A stretch of 41,884 bases of DNA, from NCBI GenBank assembly GCA_937919435.1, contig CALFRR010000010.1, forward strand, positions 1 through 41,884, read 5' to 3'. The translations under genes and the position numbers were made by a program. Each line of letters starts with the position of its first letter. Positions within the stretch are counted from its first letter, which is position 1. Positions 1-7,729 of this stretch are shown piece after piece. The stretch comes from an uncultured Alphaproteobacteria bacterium (GTDB taxonomy: Bacteria; Pseudomonadota; Alphaproteobacteria; Rhizobiales; Ancalomicrobiaceae). The notes beneath the pieces are model-generated. The model saw only the letters and a list, made by a program, of their open reading frames with translations. It had not been told where the DNA came from and ran no database searches.

Positions 1-243
1 GGCGAGGGGCTCGGCGACCTCGCCGCGGCGCTCGCCGCCCATTCCGCCCATCTCGACGGCGAGGATCGCCGTGCCCGCCGCCGGGCCGTCCGGGCGCGGG
101 CCTGGATCGACGACGCCCTGCGGGTCCGCTGGGGCGTGCGCGGCCTCGCCGCTCTCGGCGATCGCGCCGCGGAAGCCGGGGAGGGGCCGTTCTCGGCGAT
201 CCTGCGGCTCTCCGCGGCGCTCGATCGGCGCCTGCGGTCCTGA
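1..243 (+). CDS. C-terminal fragment, possibly MeaB/ArgK-type GTPase
   Basis: An open frame enters from the left edge and stops at TGA 241-243, leaving 80 residues of a C-terminus. It starts with a GEGL segment followed by an arginine-rich helix (DRRARRR) and a helical tail ending in DRRLRS. MeaB/ArgK P-loop GTPases, chaperones of methylmalonyl-CoA mutase, end in a similar helical dimerisation arm after a G-x-G-hydrophobic segment. No nucleotide-binding motif lies inside the window, so the family is an inference from the shape of the tail. Other helical C-termini would fit nearly as well. Confidence 0.4.
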   Translation, partial: GEGLGDLAAALAAHSAHLDGEDRRARRRAVRARAWIDDALRVRWGVRGLAALGDRAAEAGEGPFSAILRLSAALDRRLRS

Positions 244-467
244 TCGAGCGGCGGCCCGGCCGGTCGGCGGTGCCGGGTCCCGGGGCCGCCGATGGTCGCC
301 GGCGGCGAATCCGTCCCGCTTCGGGTCTGCGGCATCCCGCCGCGCTTAACGGTTTCTCGAGGTTACCCGGCGATGATCGCGTCGATCGGGAACGTGCGGC
401 TTCCCCGTGGCGCTTTCGCCACAGGAGGTCGACCGAAGCCCGCCGATTGGCAATCTGGTGTCCGCGT

Positions 468-1370
468 ATGCCGAAAGTGCGCCGCTCCCCCCGCTCGCCT
501 CGCCGGCCCGTCGCCGCTCGACGTCCCGCGTCCTGGCCGGTCGCTCTGCTCGGTCTCCTCGCCGTCGCCTTCGTCGGCCGTGCGCCGACGGCCGAAACGC
601 CGATCCGTTGGACGGTGCGCGACGCCTCCGCCTGGATGGCCGATTTCGACGGCCTGCGCCGTGATCGCACGGCGCTCCTCGCCGTCCCGTCTCCGGTCGA
701 CGCCGCCGCGGCGCCGGCCCCCCGGATGATCGTCGCCGAGGCCGACCTCGAGCCGCGCGACGTCAGGAAACAGATCCCGCGCGACGTCGCCGAGCCGGAA
801 TACACCGGCGCGGTGCCGCCGTCGGTGAAGAACCAGGCGAAGCCCGTGCCGATGCCGGAGGTGCTGCCGGCGATCAATCGCGGCGGCAAGGGCGATCGGC
901 TGATCCAGCCGCAGCCCTTCGGCCGCTCGACCGACCGTGATCTGTTCGTCAAGCCGACGCTCGCCGCGGTGCCGCCGTCGCTCGACGGCTGGACACCGAT
1001 GGTCTCGCTCGCCTCGTTGACCGCCCCGCAGCCCGATCGGGTGCTGCCGCGCAAGCCCCTCCAGGCGCCCGGCGCCGAGGCCGGTGCGTCGGATCGGGTG
1101 ATCGTGGCGATGGTGCGCACCGGCCCCGGCAAGGTGGTCACCCAGTCGGCGATCGCGGCGCTCGGGTCGGATCATCGCGGCAAGGCCCGTCCAGTGCTGC
1201 CGCCGGTGCCGGAGAGCCAGACGGCGAGCGTCAATCCGCGCACGACGGTCTGGGCCCAGCCTCCGGTGCCCGAAGTCGGCTATGCTCGCCGCACCGCGGC
1301 CGAAGTGCTCGCCCGCTTCCGTTCGGTGCTCGGCGACGAGGACGACCGGCCGGCCGAACCGGCGAACTGA
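468..1370 (+). CDS. Proline-rich exported protein of unknown function
   Basis: 300 residues from ATG 468. The N-terminus is strongly basic (about 20 residues with many Arg) and is followed by a hydrophobic stretch (WPVALLGLLAVAFVG) and a plausible signal-peptidase site near APTAET, so export to the periplasm or inner-membrane anchoring is likely. The rest has no domain I recognise. It is rich in Pro, Val and Arg, with recurring PVP/PPVPE segments (PVPMPEV, PPVPESQ, PPVPEVG) separated by charged stretches, and looks largely extended or disordered. The frame stays open upstream to 270, but the residues there are atypical and the ATG at 468 places the hydrophobic segment correctly. No clear ribosome binding site precedes 468; an AGGAGG at 423-428 is too far away. 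The gene stands alone and converges on the nad operon. Confidence 0.65.
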   Translation: MPKVRRSPRSPRRPVAARRPASWPVALLGLLAVAFVGRAPTAETPIRWTVRDASAWMADFDGLRRDRTALLAVPSPVDAAAAPAPRMIVAEADLEPRDVRKQIPRDVAEPEYTGAVPPSVKNQAKPVPMPEVLPAINRGGKGDRLIQPQPFGRSTDRDLFVKPTLAAVPPSLDGWTPMVSLASLTAPQPDRVLPRKPLQAPGAEAGASDRVIVAMVRTGPGKVVTQSAIAALGSDHRGKARPVLPPVPESQTASVNPRTTVWAQPPVPEVGYARRTAAEVLARFRSVLGDEDDRPAEPAN

Positions 1371-1379
1371 GCCGACCGA

Positions 1380-1431
1380 CCGCCGTCGCCCGGGGAGATC
1401 GCCGCCGGCCGTCCGATCGGGCGACCGGCGG
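1380..1431. terminator. Hairpin between convergent genes
   Basis: CCGCCGTCGCCCG (1380-1392) pairs with CGGGCGACCGGCGG (1418-1431), with one bulged base and a 25-base loop; the right arm is followed by TTTCG. It lies 10 bases after the exported-protein gene and 48 bases beyond the eamA stop, so it could end transcription from both sides. There is no long T-run. Confidence 0.45.
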
Positions 1432-1478
1432 TTTCGTGTCCGGCGAACCGTCCTCGGGTGAGCGTTACGGCCAGACGC

Positions 1479-2402
1479 TCAGCCGGCGGAGGCTCGCGCC
1501 TCGGCCTTCAGGAGCCACAGCGAGGCCCCGACGATCATCGCCGATCCCAGCCACAGGTCCCCGCCCGGCGCGTAGCCGAAGGCGAAGAAACCGGCGGCGA
1601 CGTTCATCGGCAGACGCAGGTGGTCGAACGGTTGCAGGAAGGTGGCGTCGGCCTTCGAATAGGCGACGGTCAGCAGGTGCTGCGCCGCGGCGGTGACCAG
1701 CGCCAGCCCGGCGATCACCAGGAAGAGCGGCCCCGGCGGCGGCACGAAGGCGAGCCACGGCGCCTCCGGCCGGCTCGCCGCCAGGAACAGCGCGTTGATC
1801 GGGGTGATCAGCAGCAGCAGCCAGGCGGTCACCGTCTCGGCCGGCTCGTCGGCGGTCATCGCCTTGGTCATCACCGACGATCCCGCCCACATCGCCGCCG
1901 CGCCGAGCGGCAGCAGGCTCCACGCCGAGAAACGGTCCGACCACGGCGCCAGGATGATCATTCCACCGAGGAAGCCGATCGCCGTCGCCGCCCAGCGCCG
2001 CGGCCCCATCGGCTCGCCGAGGAACAGGCCGGCGCCGACGATCACCATGAACGGCGAGGTCATGTCGATGGCGATCACCTGCCAGACCGGCGCGTGGGCG
2101 AGACCGGCGACGAAGAACTGGACCCCGGCGGTGGCCATCCCGACCCGGACGAGATGCCGGCCGATCCGCCGGGTGCGGAAGGCGCCGACCCCGGACTTCA
2201 GGAGCCGCGGCAGGAACACGGCGAGCGCCAGCGCATATTGCCAGAAGGCGACCACCGGCGGCGCGAGCCCGGCGGTGGCGGTCGCCCATTGGGTGACGAC
2301 GTTGACCGCCGCATAGGCGAGGCCGACGCCGACCATCGCCGTCGCGCCGAGGACCGGGCCGGAGAGGACGGGGCGGAGCGCGGACGCGGCGGGACCGGCC
2401 AT
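1479..2402 (-). CDS. EamA/DMT-family permease, fourth gene of the nad operon
   Basis: 307 residues with about ten hydrophobic segments arranged as two repeats of five, the layout of the drug/metabolite transporter (EamA) superfamily. Recognisable features include GLAYAAVNVVTQWA in the first helix, PFMVIVGAGLFLGEP in the first half, and MWAGSSVMTK opening the second repeat. The protein is an inner-membrane carrier; members of the family move amino acids, nucleotide-related compounds, sugars or drugs, and sequence alone does not give the substrate. Its ATG (2402) lies only 7 bases after the nadC stop on the same strand, so it is very probably co-transcribed with nadABC. A role in moving an NAD precursor or pathway intermediate is an inference from that position only. 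Confidence 0.85.
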   Translation of the reverse strand: MAGPAASALRPVLSGPVLGATAMVGVGLAYAAVNVVTQWATATAGLAPPVVAFWQYALALAVFLPRLLKSGVGAFRTRRIGRHLVRVGMATAGVQFFVAGLAHAPVWQVIAIDMTSPFMVIVGAGLFLGEPMGPRRWAATAIGFLGGMIILAPWSDRFSAWSLLPLGAAAMWAGSSVMTKAMTADEPAETVTAWLLLLITPINALFLAASRPEAPWLAFVPPPGPLFLVIAGLALVTAAAQHLLTVAYSKADATFLQPFDHLRLPMNVAAGFFAFGYAPGGDLWLGSAMIVGASLWLLKAEARASAG

Positions 2403-2409
2403 GCGGGCT

Positions 2410-3285
2410 TCAGCCGACGTCGATGTCGAGGCCGATGTCGAGCACCGGCGAGGAATGGGTGATCCAGCCGGTCGAGATCAGATCGACCCCGGCCTCGGCG
2501 ATCGGCCCGACGCTGTCGGGGCCGACCCCGCCGGAGGCTTCGGTGATCGCCCGGCCGGCGACGATGGCGACCGCCTCGCGCAGCACCTCCGGCCCCATGT
2601 TGTCGAGCAGCACCGCGTCGGGCCGCTCGGTCATCGCCTCGCGGAGCTGGTCGAGCGTGTCGACCTCGACCTCGATCTTGACCAGATGGCCGACGAAGGC
2701 GCGCGACCGGCGGATCGATTCGGCGACCGAGCCGCAGACGGCGATGTGGTTGTCCTTGATCAGCACCGCGTCGTCGAGCCCGAAGCGGTGGTTGGCGCCG
2801 CCGCCGCAGCGCACGGCGTATTTCTCGAAGGCCCTGAGCCCCGGCGTCGTCTTGCGGGTGCAGACGATCTTCGCCTTCGTGTGGGCGATCCGGTCGGCGA
2901 ACACTCGGGTCGCCGAGGCGACGCCGGACAGCCGGCCGAGGAAGTTCAGCGCCACCCGCTCGGCCGACAGGATGCCGCGGGCCGAACCCTCGACCCGGGC
3001 GATCACGTCGCCGGGGCCGACCCGGGTGCCGTCCTCGATCAGGACCGAGAAGCGGATCGCCGGGTCCATCGCCGCCATGGCGAGGCGGGCGAAGTCGATC
3101 CCCGCCACCACCCCGGCCTTGCGGCTGGCGAAGGTGGCGATCGCCCGTGCCGACTTCGGAATGGTCGCCTGGGCGGTGATGTCGCCGGCCCGGCCGAGAT
3201 CCTCGAGCAGCGCGGCTTCGACCGCCCTCTCGACGATCAGACGGGGGAGTTCGGGCAGCGGCGCCGGTTCGGTCGGTCGGGTCAT
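2410..3285 (-). CDS. nadC: Nicotinate-nucleotide pyrophosphorylase (carboxylating)
   Basis: 291 residues, the normal length for quinolinate phosphoribosyltransferase. The enzyme joins quinolinate to phosphoribosyl pyrophosphate and releases CO2 and pyrophosphate, giving nicotinate mononucleotide, the last step of de novo NAD synthesis before the shared branch. Diagnostic motifs are LNFLGRLSGVAS, the TRKTTPGLR substrate loop, RCGGGANHRFGLDD, the IKDNH strand and the C-terminal EASGGV phosphate-binding segment. The start ATG overlaps the end of nadB by 4 bases (ATGA), indicating translational coupling. The eamA permease follows after 7 bases. Confidence 0.97.
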   Translation of the reverse strand: MTRPTEPAPLPELPRLIVERAVEAALLEDLGRAGDITAQATIPKSARAIATFASRKAGVVAGIDFARLAMAAMDPAIRFSVLIEDGTRVGPGDVIARVEGSARGILSAERVALNFLGRLSGVASATRVFADRIAHTKAKIVCTRKTTPGLRAFEKYAVRCGGGANHRFGLDDAVLIKDNHIAVCGSVAESIRRSRAFVGHLVKIEVEVDTLDQLREAMTERPDAVLLDNMGPEVLREAVAIVAGRAITEASGGVGPDSVGPIAEAGVDLISTGWITHSSPVLDIGLDIDVG

Positions 3286-4907
3286 GGGGCGGGCGTCTCC
3301 TCGGTCGTCGCGACGACGGCGGGTTCGCCCCGCTTCAGATCGTCCAGTCGCAGATAGGTACGGCGGGCCCGGGCCGGGTCGGCCTTCGGGAAGTCGGAAC
3401 GGTAGTGTCCGCCGCGGCTCTCCTCGCGCGCCAGTGCGGCGGCGGCGACGAAACGGGCGGCGGTCAGCGCGTTGAGCGTCGCCGCGTCGTGCGGGTGCCG
3501 GGCGAGCTCATCGAACAGGTCGAGCGCCGCGCCGAGCCCGGCGGCGTCGCGCACAACCCCGACCCGGTCGGTCATGGTGCGGCGGATCGTCTCGATCACC
3601 TGCGTTTCGGCGCGGGCGCCGAGTTCCGGCTCGTCGTGGCCGCGGTGCACCGACCAGCGCGCCACCTTCGGGCTCGGCAGCAGGCCCTGGATGTCCTGGG
3701 CGATCCGGGCGCCGAACACCACCGCTTCGAGCAGCGAGTTCGAGGCGAGCCGGTTGGCGCCGTGGACCCCGGTCGAGGCGACCTCGCCGCAGGCCCACAG
3801 CCCGTCGATCGAGGTGCGGCCGTTGGCGTCGGTGAGCACCCCGCCCATGTGGTAGTGCTGCGCCGGAGCGACCGGGATCGGCCGTTCGCGCGGATCGATG
3901 CCGGCCGAGGTGCAGGTCTCGAACACCGTCGGGAACTTCGTCGGGAAGGCCGCGCCGACCGCCGCGCGGGCGTCGAGGAAGGCGCCGCGCCCCGCCGCGA
4001 TCTCGGCGGCGAGCGCCCGGGCGACGACGTCGCGCGGCGCCAGTTCGGCATCGCGGTGGTAGTCGGGCATGAAGCGGTGGCCGTCGCGGTCGATCAGGAT
4101 CGCCCCTTCGCCGCGCAGCGCTTCGGTGGCGAGCGGCGCCGGATCGCGGCCGATGTCGATCGCCGTCGGATGGAACTGGACGAACTCCGGATCGGCGACG
4201 ATCGCCCCGATCCGCGCCGCCATCGCCAACCCCTGGCCCATCGCCTGCGGCGGATTGGTGGTCACCCGGTAGAGATGGCCGATGCCGCCCGAGGCGAGCA
4301 CCACCGCATGCGCCGGGAACTCGACCGTCGACAGCGCCCGGCCCTCGTCGGCCCGCGCCACGACGCCGCGCACGCTGCGCCCGTCGCGGGTGATCGATTC
4401 GCCGACGAACCCTTCGAGGATGCGGATCGACGGGGTCGCCTTGGCGAGGTCGACCAGCGCCGCCATGATCTCGCGGCCGGCGGCGTCGCCCTTGACGTGA
4501 ACGATCCGCCGCTTCGAGTGCGCCGCCTCCCGGCCGACCGCCAGGGCACCGCTGGAATCGCGGTCGAAGGGAACCCCGAAGGCGACCAGATCCTCGATCC
4601 GGGCGCGCGCCTCGCGGGTCATCATCCGGGCGATGCCGGCGTCGACGATGCCGGCACCGGCGGCGATCGTGTCGGCGAGGTGGCTGTCGGGATGGTCGCC
4701 GTCGGCGACCGCCGCGGCCATGCCGCCCTGCGCCCAGTAGGACGAGCCGCCGCCGCCGAGCGGCGCCGCGGTCAGGACCGTCACCGGACGGGGGGCGAGT
4801 TTCAGGGCGCAGAAGATGCCGGCGAGACCGCCGCCGAGAATGACCACGTCGTCGATGCCGCCGAGCGAGCGGGGAGTGGCGAGTTCGTGGGAGATGTCGT
4901 CCGCCAT
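3282..4907 (-). CDS. nadB: L-aspartate oxidase
   Basis: 541 residues, typical for NadB. This FAD enzyme oxidises L-aspartate to iminoaspartate, which NadA condenses with dihydroxyacetone phosphate. The FAD dinucleotide-binding motif VVILGGGLAGIFCALKLA is near residue 25. It is followed by the GGGGSSYWAQGGMAAA flavin segment, the capping-domain motif QFHPTA and the HYHMGGV active-site strand. A C-terminal helical domain ends with the RxSRGxHYRxDFP-like segment ESRGGHYRSDFP. A GGAG lies 10 bases before the ATG at 4907. The gene overlaps nadC by 4 bases and follows nadA after a 141-base gap with no gene. Confidence 0.97.
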   Translation of the reverse strand: MADDISHELATPRSLGGIDDVVILGGGLAGIFCALKLAPRPVTVLTAAPLGGGGSSYWAQGGMAAAVADGDHPDSHLADTIAAGAGIVDAGIARMMTREARARIEDLVAFGVPFDRDSSGALAVGREAAHSKRRIVHVKGDAAGREIMAALVDLAKATPSIRILEGFVGESITRDGRSVRGVVARADEGRALSTVEFPAHAVVLASGGIGHLYRVTTNPPQAMGQGLAMAARIGAIVADPEFVQFHPTAIDIGRDPAPLATEALRGEGAILIDRDGHRFMPDYHRDAELAPRDVVARALAAEIAAGRGAFLDARAAVGAAFPTKFPTVFETCTSAGIDPRERPIPVAPAQHYHMGGVLTDANGRTSIDGLWACGEVASTGVHGANRLASNSLLEAVVFGARIAQDIQGLLPSPKVARWSVHRGHDEPELGARAETQVIETIRRTMTDRVGVVRDAAGLGAALDLFDELARHPHDAATLNALTAARFVAAAALAREESRGGHYRSDFPKADPARARRTYLRLDDLKRGEPAVVATTEETPAP

Positions 4908-5048
4908 CGCGGGAAACTCCGGAGCCGGTCACGCCCCTCCGGGTCGAGATCGCTCGCTGGTGGCGACCGCCTGCCGCGGCCTCCGGGTCGGGATCGAGCG
5001 CGCGAACCGCGGTCCGCGCGTTCGGGCGATGCCGCCGGTGGTGTTTCC

Positions 5049-6173
5049 TCAGTTCTTCAGATGGATCATCCGTTCCACTGCCGCCCTGGCGCGAGCCGCC
5101 ACGGTTTCGTCGACCACCACTTCCCCGGTGAGGTTCAGCAGGCAGTCGAGGATCTTCGGCAGGGTGATCCGTTTCATGTGCGGGCACAGATTGCACGGCC
5201 GTACGAATTCGACGTCGGGCGCCTCGGCCGCGACGTTGTCGGCCATCGAGCATTCGGTGACCAGCACCACCCGCGATCCCGGCGCCAGCGACTTGGTGAA
5301 GTCGACCATCTTGGCGGTCGAACCGGCGAAGTCGGCGGCCGCGATCACGTCCGGCGGGCATTCGGGATGGGCGATGATCGTCACGCCGGGATCGGCGTCG
5401 CGATAGGCCCTGAGCTCGTCTCCGGTGAACCGCTCGTGGACCTCGCAGGAGCCCTTCCAGGTGATGATCTTCACCTTGGTGTTCGACGCCACCCACCGCG
5501 CCAGATACTGGTCGGGCAGGCAGATCACGGTGTCGGCGCCGAGGCTCTCGACCACTTCGATGGCGTTCGACGAGGTGCAGGTGACGTCGACCTCGGCCTT
5601 CACCTCGGCCGAGGTGTTGACGTAGGCGACGATCGGCACGCCGGGGTAGCGCCGGCGGATCAGCCGGACGTCTTCGGCGGTGATCGAGGCGGCGAGCGAG
5701 CAGCCGGCTTCGCCGTCGGGGATCAGCACGGTCTTTTCCGGGGCGAGCACCTTCGAGGTCTCGGCCATGAAATGGACGCCGCCCTGGACGATGATCTCGG
5801 CGTCGGTCTTCGCCGCCTCGCGGGCGAGCTGCAGACTGTCTCCGACGATGTCGGCGACGCAGTGGAAGATCTCCGGCGTCATGTAGTTGTGGGCGAGGAT
5901 CACCGCGCCGCGCTGCTTCTTGATGTCGTTGATCGCCTTGACGTAGGGCGCGTGGATCGGCCACTCGATCGCCGGGATCACGTGGGCGACCTTCGCGTAG
6001 AGCGGTGCCGTCTCGGCCGCCACTTCGGGGGTGTAGTCGAGCGGCGGCATCGGCAGCACGCCGAACCGATAGGCCGCGTTCTTCGGTTTGGCCGTGCGCG
6101 CCCGGGCAGGACGTCGCCGCGTCGGCGCCGCCTTCGGCGCCTTCTCCTCACCGGTTTCCACCGTCTCGACCAT
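5049..6173 (-). CDS. nadA: Quinolinate synthase
   Basis: NadA is an iron-sulfur enzyme that condenses iminoaspartate with dihydroxyacetone phosphate to quinolinate. Seen here are AVILAHNYMTPEIFH, the GVHFMAETSK strand, GCSLAASI, YVNTSAEVKAE, the cysteine-bearing TCTSSNA, HPECPPDV and ECSMADN, and a C-terminal RPCNLCPHMKRITL that should supply the last cluster ligand. A basic Ala/Lys/Arg-rich N-terminal extension of about 45 residues precedes the core. I place the start at ATG 6173, preceded by GAGGGG six bases upstream, giving 374 residues. An in-frame GTG at 6191 would add six residues, but it abuts the operator palindrome and has no ribosome binding site. nadA is the first gene of nadA-nadB-nadC-eamA. 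Confidence 0.96.
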   Translation of the reverse strand: MVETVETGEEKAPKAAPTRRRPARARTAKPKNAAYRFGVLPMPPLDYTPEVAAETAPLYAKVAHVIPAIEWPIHAPYVKAINDIKKQRGAVILAHNYMTPEIFHCVADIVGDSLQLAREAAKTDAEIIVQGGVHFMAETSKVLAPEKTVLIPDGEAGCSLAASITAEDVRLIRRRYPGVPIVAYVNTSAEVKAEVDVTCTSSNAIEVVESLGADTVICLPDQYLARWVASNTKVKIITWKGSCEVHERFTGDELRAYRDADPGVTIIAHPECPPDVIAAADFAGSTAKMVDFTKSLAPGSRVVLVTECSMADNVAAEAPDVEFVRPCNLCPHMKRITLPKILDCLLNLTGEVVVDETVAARARAAVERMIHLKN

Positions 6174-6192
6174 CGATTTCCCCTCGGCCACT

Positions 6193-6211
6193 TATACTCA
6201 ATCTGAGCATA
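6193..6211. promoter_or_regulatory. Candidate NadQ operator before nadA
   Basis: TATACTCA-ATC-TGAGCATA is a 19-bp inverted repeat with eight-base arms and one mismatch. It lies 20 bases before the nadA ATG, in an AT-rich patch unlike the surrounding GC-rich DNA, and overlaps possible -10 hexamers on the minus strand (TATAAG, TATATG). Alphaproteobacterial nad operons are known to be controlled by NadQ through a palindrome near the promoter; a NadQ-like gene is at 9837-10862. The pairing of this site with that protein is an inference. Confidence 0.7.
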
Positions 6212-6213
6212 TA

Positions 6214-6470
6214 CTGGTGACGAAAAAACACCGGATCGACCGGCGTTCGTCCCAGACGCGGACAGCGCGAATATAGGGTCTCCGGTCCGGCTCGAGAAGA
6301 CCCTCGTCGTCGAATCGTCATGGAGGTGCGGCGCGCATCGTCGCAGCCATCGATCAATCCGGTGAATGGATCGGCGGTGATCTTTTCACTTTTCGGGAAG
6401 CGGAGAACCTGCGTAGATTCCCGCAATCCGGAAATTTCGTGCCATCGAGCCCGCCCGAGAGAGGATCGCC
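6214..6470. other. Divergent intergenic region without a gene
   Basis: The 297 bases between the nadA start and the MFS gene hold the nad operator next to nadA. The rest has a few AT-rich stretches (around 6221-6228 and 6378-6396) that may contain promoters, but I see no coding region or RNA gene. Confidence 0.6.
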
Positions 6471-7709
6471 ATGTCGTCCGCCCCCGACCGGTCCGCGTCG
6501 TCCGCGAGGACCTTTCCTCTCTGGCTGATCGTCGTCTGCGGCTGTCTGATCGCGGCCCTGAACTTCGGCCCGCGCTCGTCGATGGGCTTCTTCCTGACCC
6601 CGATCACCATGGAACGGGGCTGGAGCCGAGAGACCTTCGCGCTGGCGATGGCCTGGCAGAATCTCCTGTGGGGCGTCGGAGCGATGCTGTTCGGGGCGCT
6701 CGCCGACCGCTACGGCACCGCCCGGACCCTGACCCTCGGGGCCGCCCTCTACGCCGCCGGCATGCTGGCGATGAGTTGGGCGCCGACGCCGATGGCCTTC
6801 CACCTCGCCGGCCTGCTGGTCGGATTCGGGGTCGCCGGCTGTGCCTTCGGCATCGTCATGGGGGCCTTCGGCCGCTCGGTCACCGCCGAGAAGCGGACCA
6901 TGGTGTTCGGCTTCGCCACCGCCGCCGGATCCTTCGGCCAGTTCTTCTTCGCGCCGCTGACTCAGGGGCTGATCTCCGGCCTCGGCTGGCACCAGAGTCT
7001 CTACGTGCTCGCCGGGCTGATGGCGCTGATCCCGCTGTTGGCGGTTCCGCTGCGGGGCACCCCGCCGAAGCGGATGGTCGGCGGCCACGACCAGACCTGG
7101 AGCGAGGCGCTGCGCGAGGCGCTCGGCCATTCGAGCTTCCGCCTGCTCACCGCCGGCTTCTTCGTCTGCGGCTTCCAGATCGCCTTCGTCACCACCCATT
7201 TCCCGGCCTATCTCGCCGACGTCGGGCTGGAGGCGCGGTGGGGAATCGTCGCGCTGATGCTGATCGGCATGTTCAACGTGGTCGGCTCGCTCGGCGCCGG
7301 CTTCCTCGGGGTCCGCGTGCCGAAGCGCCGGCTGCTCGCCTTCATCTATGCGGCGCGCTCGGTGGTGGTGACGGTGTTCCTGCTGGTGCCGCCGAGCCCG
7401 ACCTCGGTGGTGATCTTCGCCGCGCTGCTCGGCATCCTGTGGCTGTCCACGGTGCCGCCGACCAATGCGCTGGTGGCGCTGATGTTCGGCACCCGCTGGT
7501 TCGCGATGCTCGGCGGCGTGGTGTTCTTCTCCCACCAGATCGGCTCGTTCCTCGGCGTCTGGCTGGGCGGAGTGATCTACGATCAGACCCGCTCCTACGA
7601 TCCGGTGTGGTGGATGGGCGTCGTCCTCGGCTTCGCCGCGGCGCTGGTCCATCTGCCGATCCGCGAGGCGCCGGTCGACCGCAAGGTGCAGCCGCAGCCG
7701 GCGGAGTGA
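6471..7709 (+). CDS. Major facilitator superfamily transporter
   Basis: 412 residues with about twelve hydrophobic segments, an inner-membrane secondary carrier. The MFS signature between helices 2 and 3 is visible as GALADRYGTARTL, and a weaker copy near LGVRVPKRRLLA in the second half supports the two-fold repeat. The opening with NFGPRSSMGFFLTPIT and the lack of a periplasmic domain resemble the monocarboxylate/oxalate-formate antiporter branch, but the substrate cannot be named. AGAGGATCGCC precedes the ATG with good spacing. The gene is transcribed away from nadA and converges on mntH, whose stop lies 20 bases beyond its own; nothing links its function to either neighbour. Confidence 0.85.
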   Translation: MSSAPDRSASSARTFPLWLIVVCGCLIAALNFGPRSSMGFFLTPITMERGWSRETFALAMAWQNLLWGVGAMLFGALADRYGTARTLTLGAALYAAGMLAMSWAPTPMAFHLAGLLVGFGVAGCAFGIVMGAFGRSVTAEKRTMVFGFATAAGSFGQFFFAPLTQGLISGLGWHQSLYVLAGLMALIPLLAVPLRGTPPKRMVGGHDQTWSEALREALGHSSFRLLTAGFFVCGFQIAFVTTHFPAYLADVGLEARWGIVALMLIGMFNVVGSLGAGFLGVRVPKRRLLAFIYAARSVVVTVFLLVPPSPTSVVIFAALLGILWLSTVPPTNALVALMFGTRWFAMLGGVVFFSHQIGSFLGVWLGGVIYDQTRSYDPVWWMGVVLGFAAALVHLPIREAPVDRKVQPQPAE

Positions 7710-7729
7710 CGGCTGCGCCGTCGGGCGCT

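Noticed and set aside
6174..6191. In-frame GTG start for nadA at 6191
   Set aside because: It would place the start against the operator palindrome and lacks a ribosome binding site; ATG 6173 has GAGGGG at the right distance.
3405..6206. A frame of over 900 codons on the plus strand, antisense to nadA-nadB-nadC
   Set aside because: The opposite strand carries three clear enzymes; the frame is open because stop codons are rare at this GC content. Its sequence is Arg/His/Gly/Asp-rich and has no domain.
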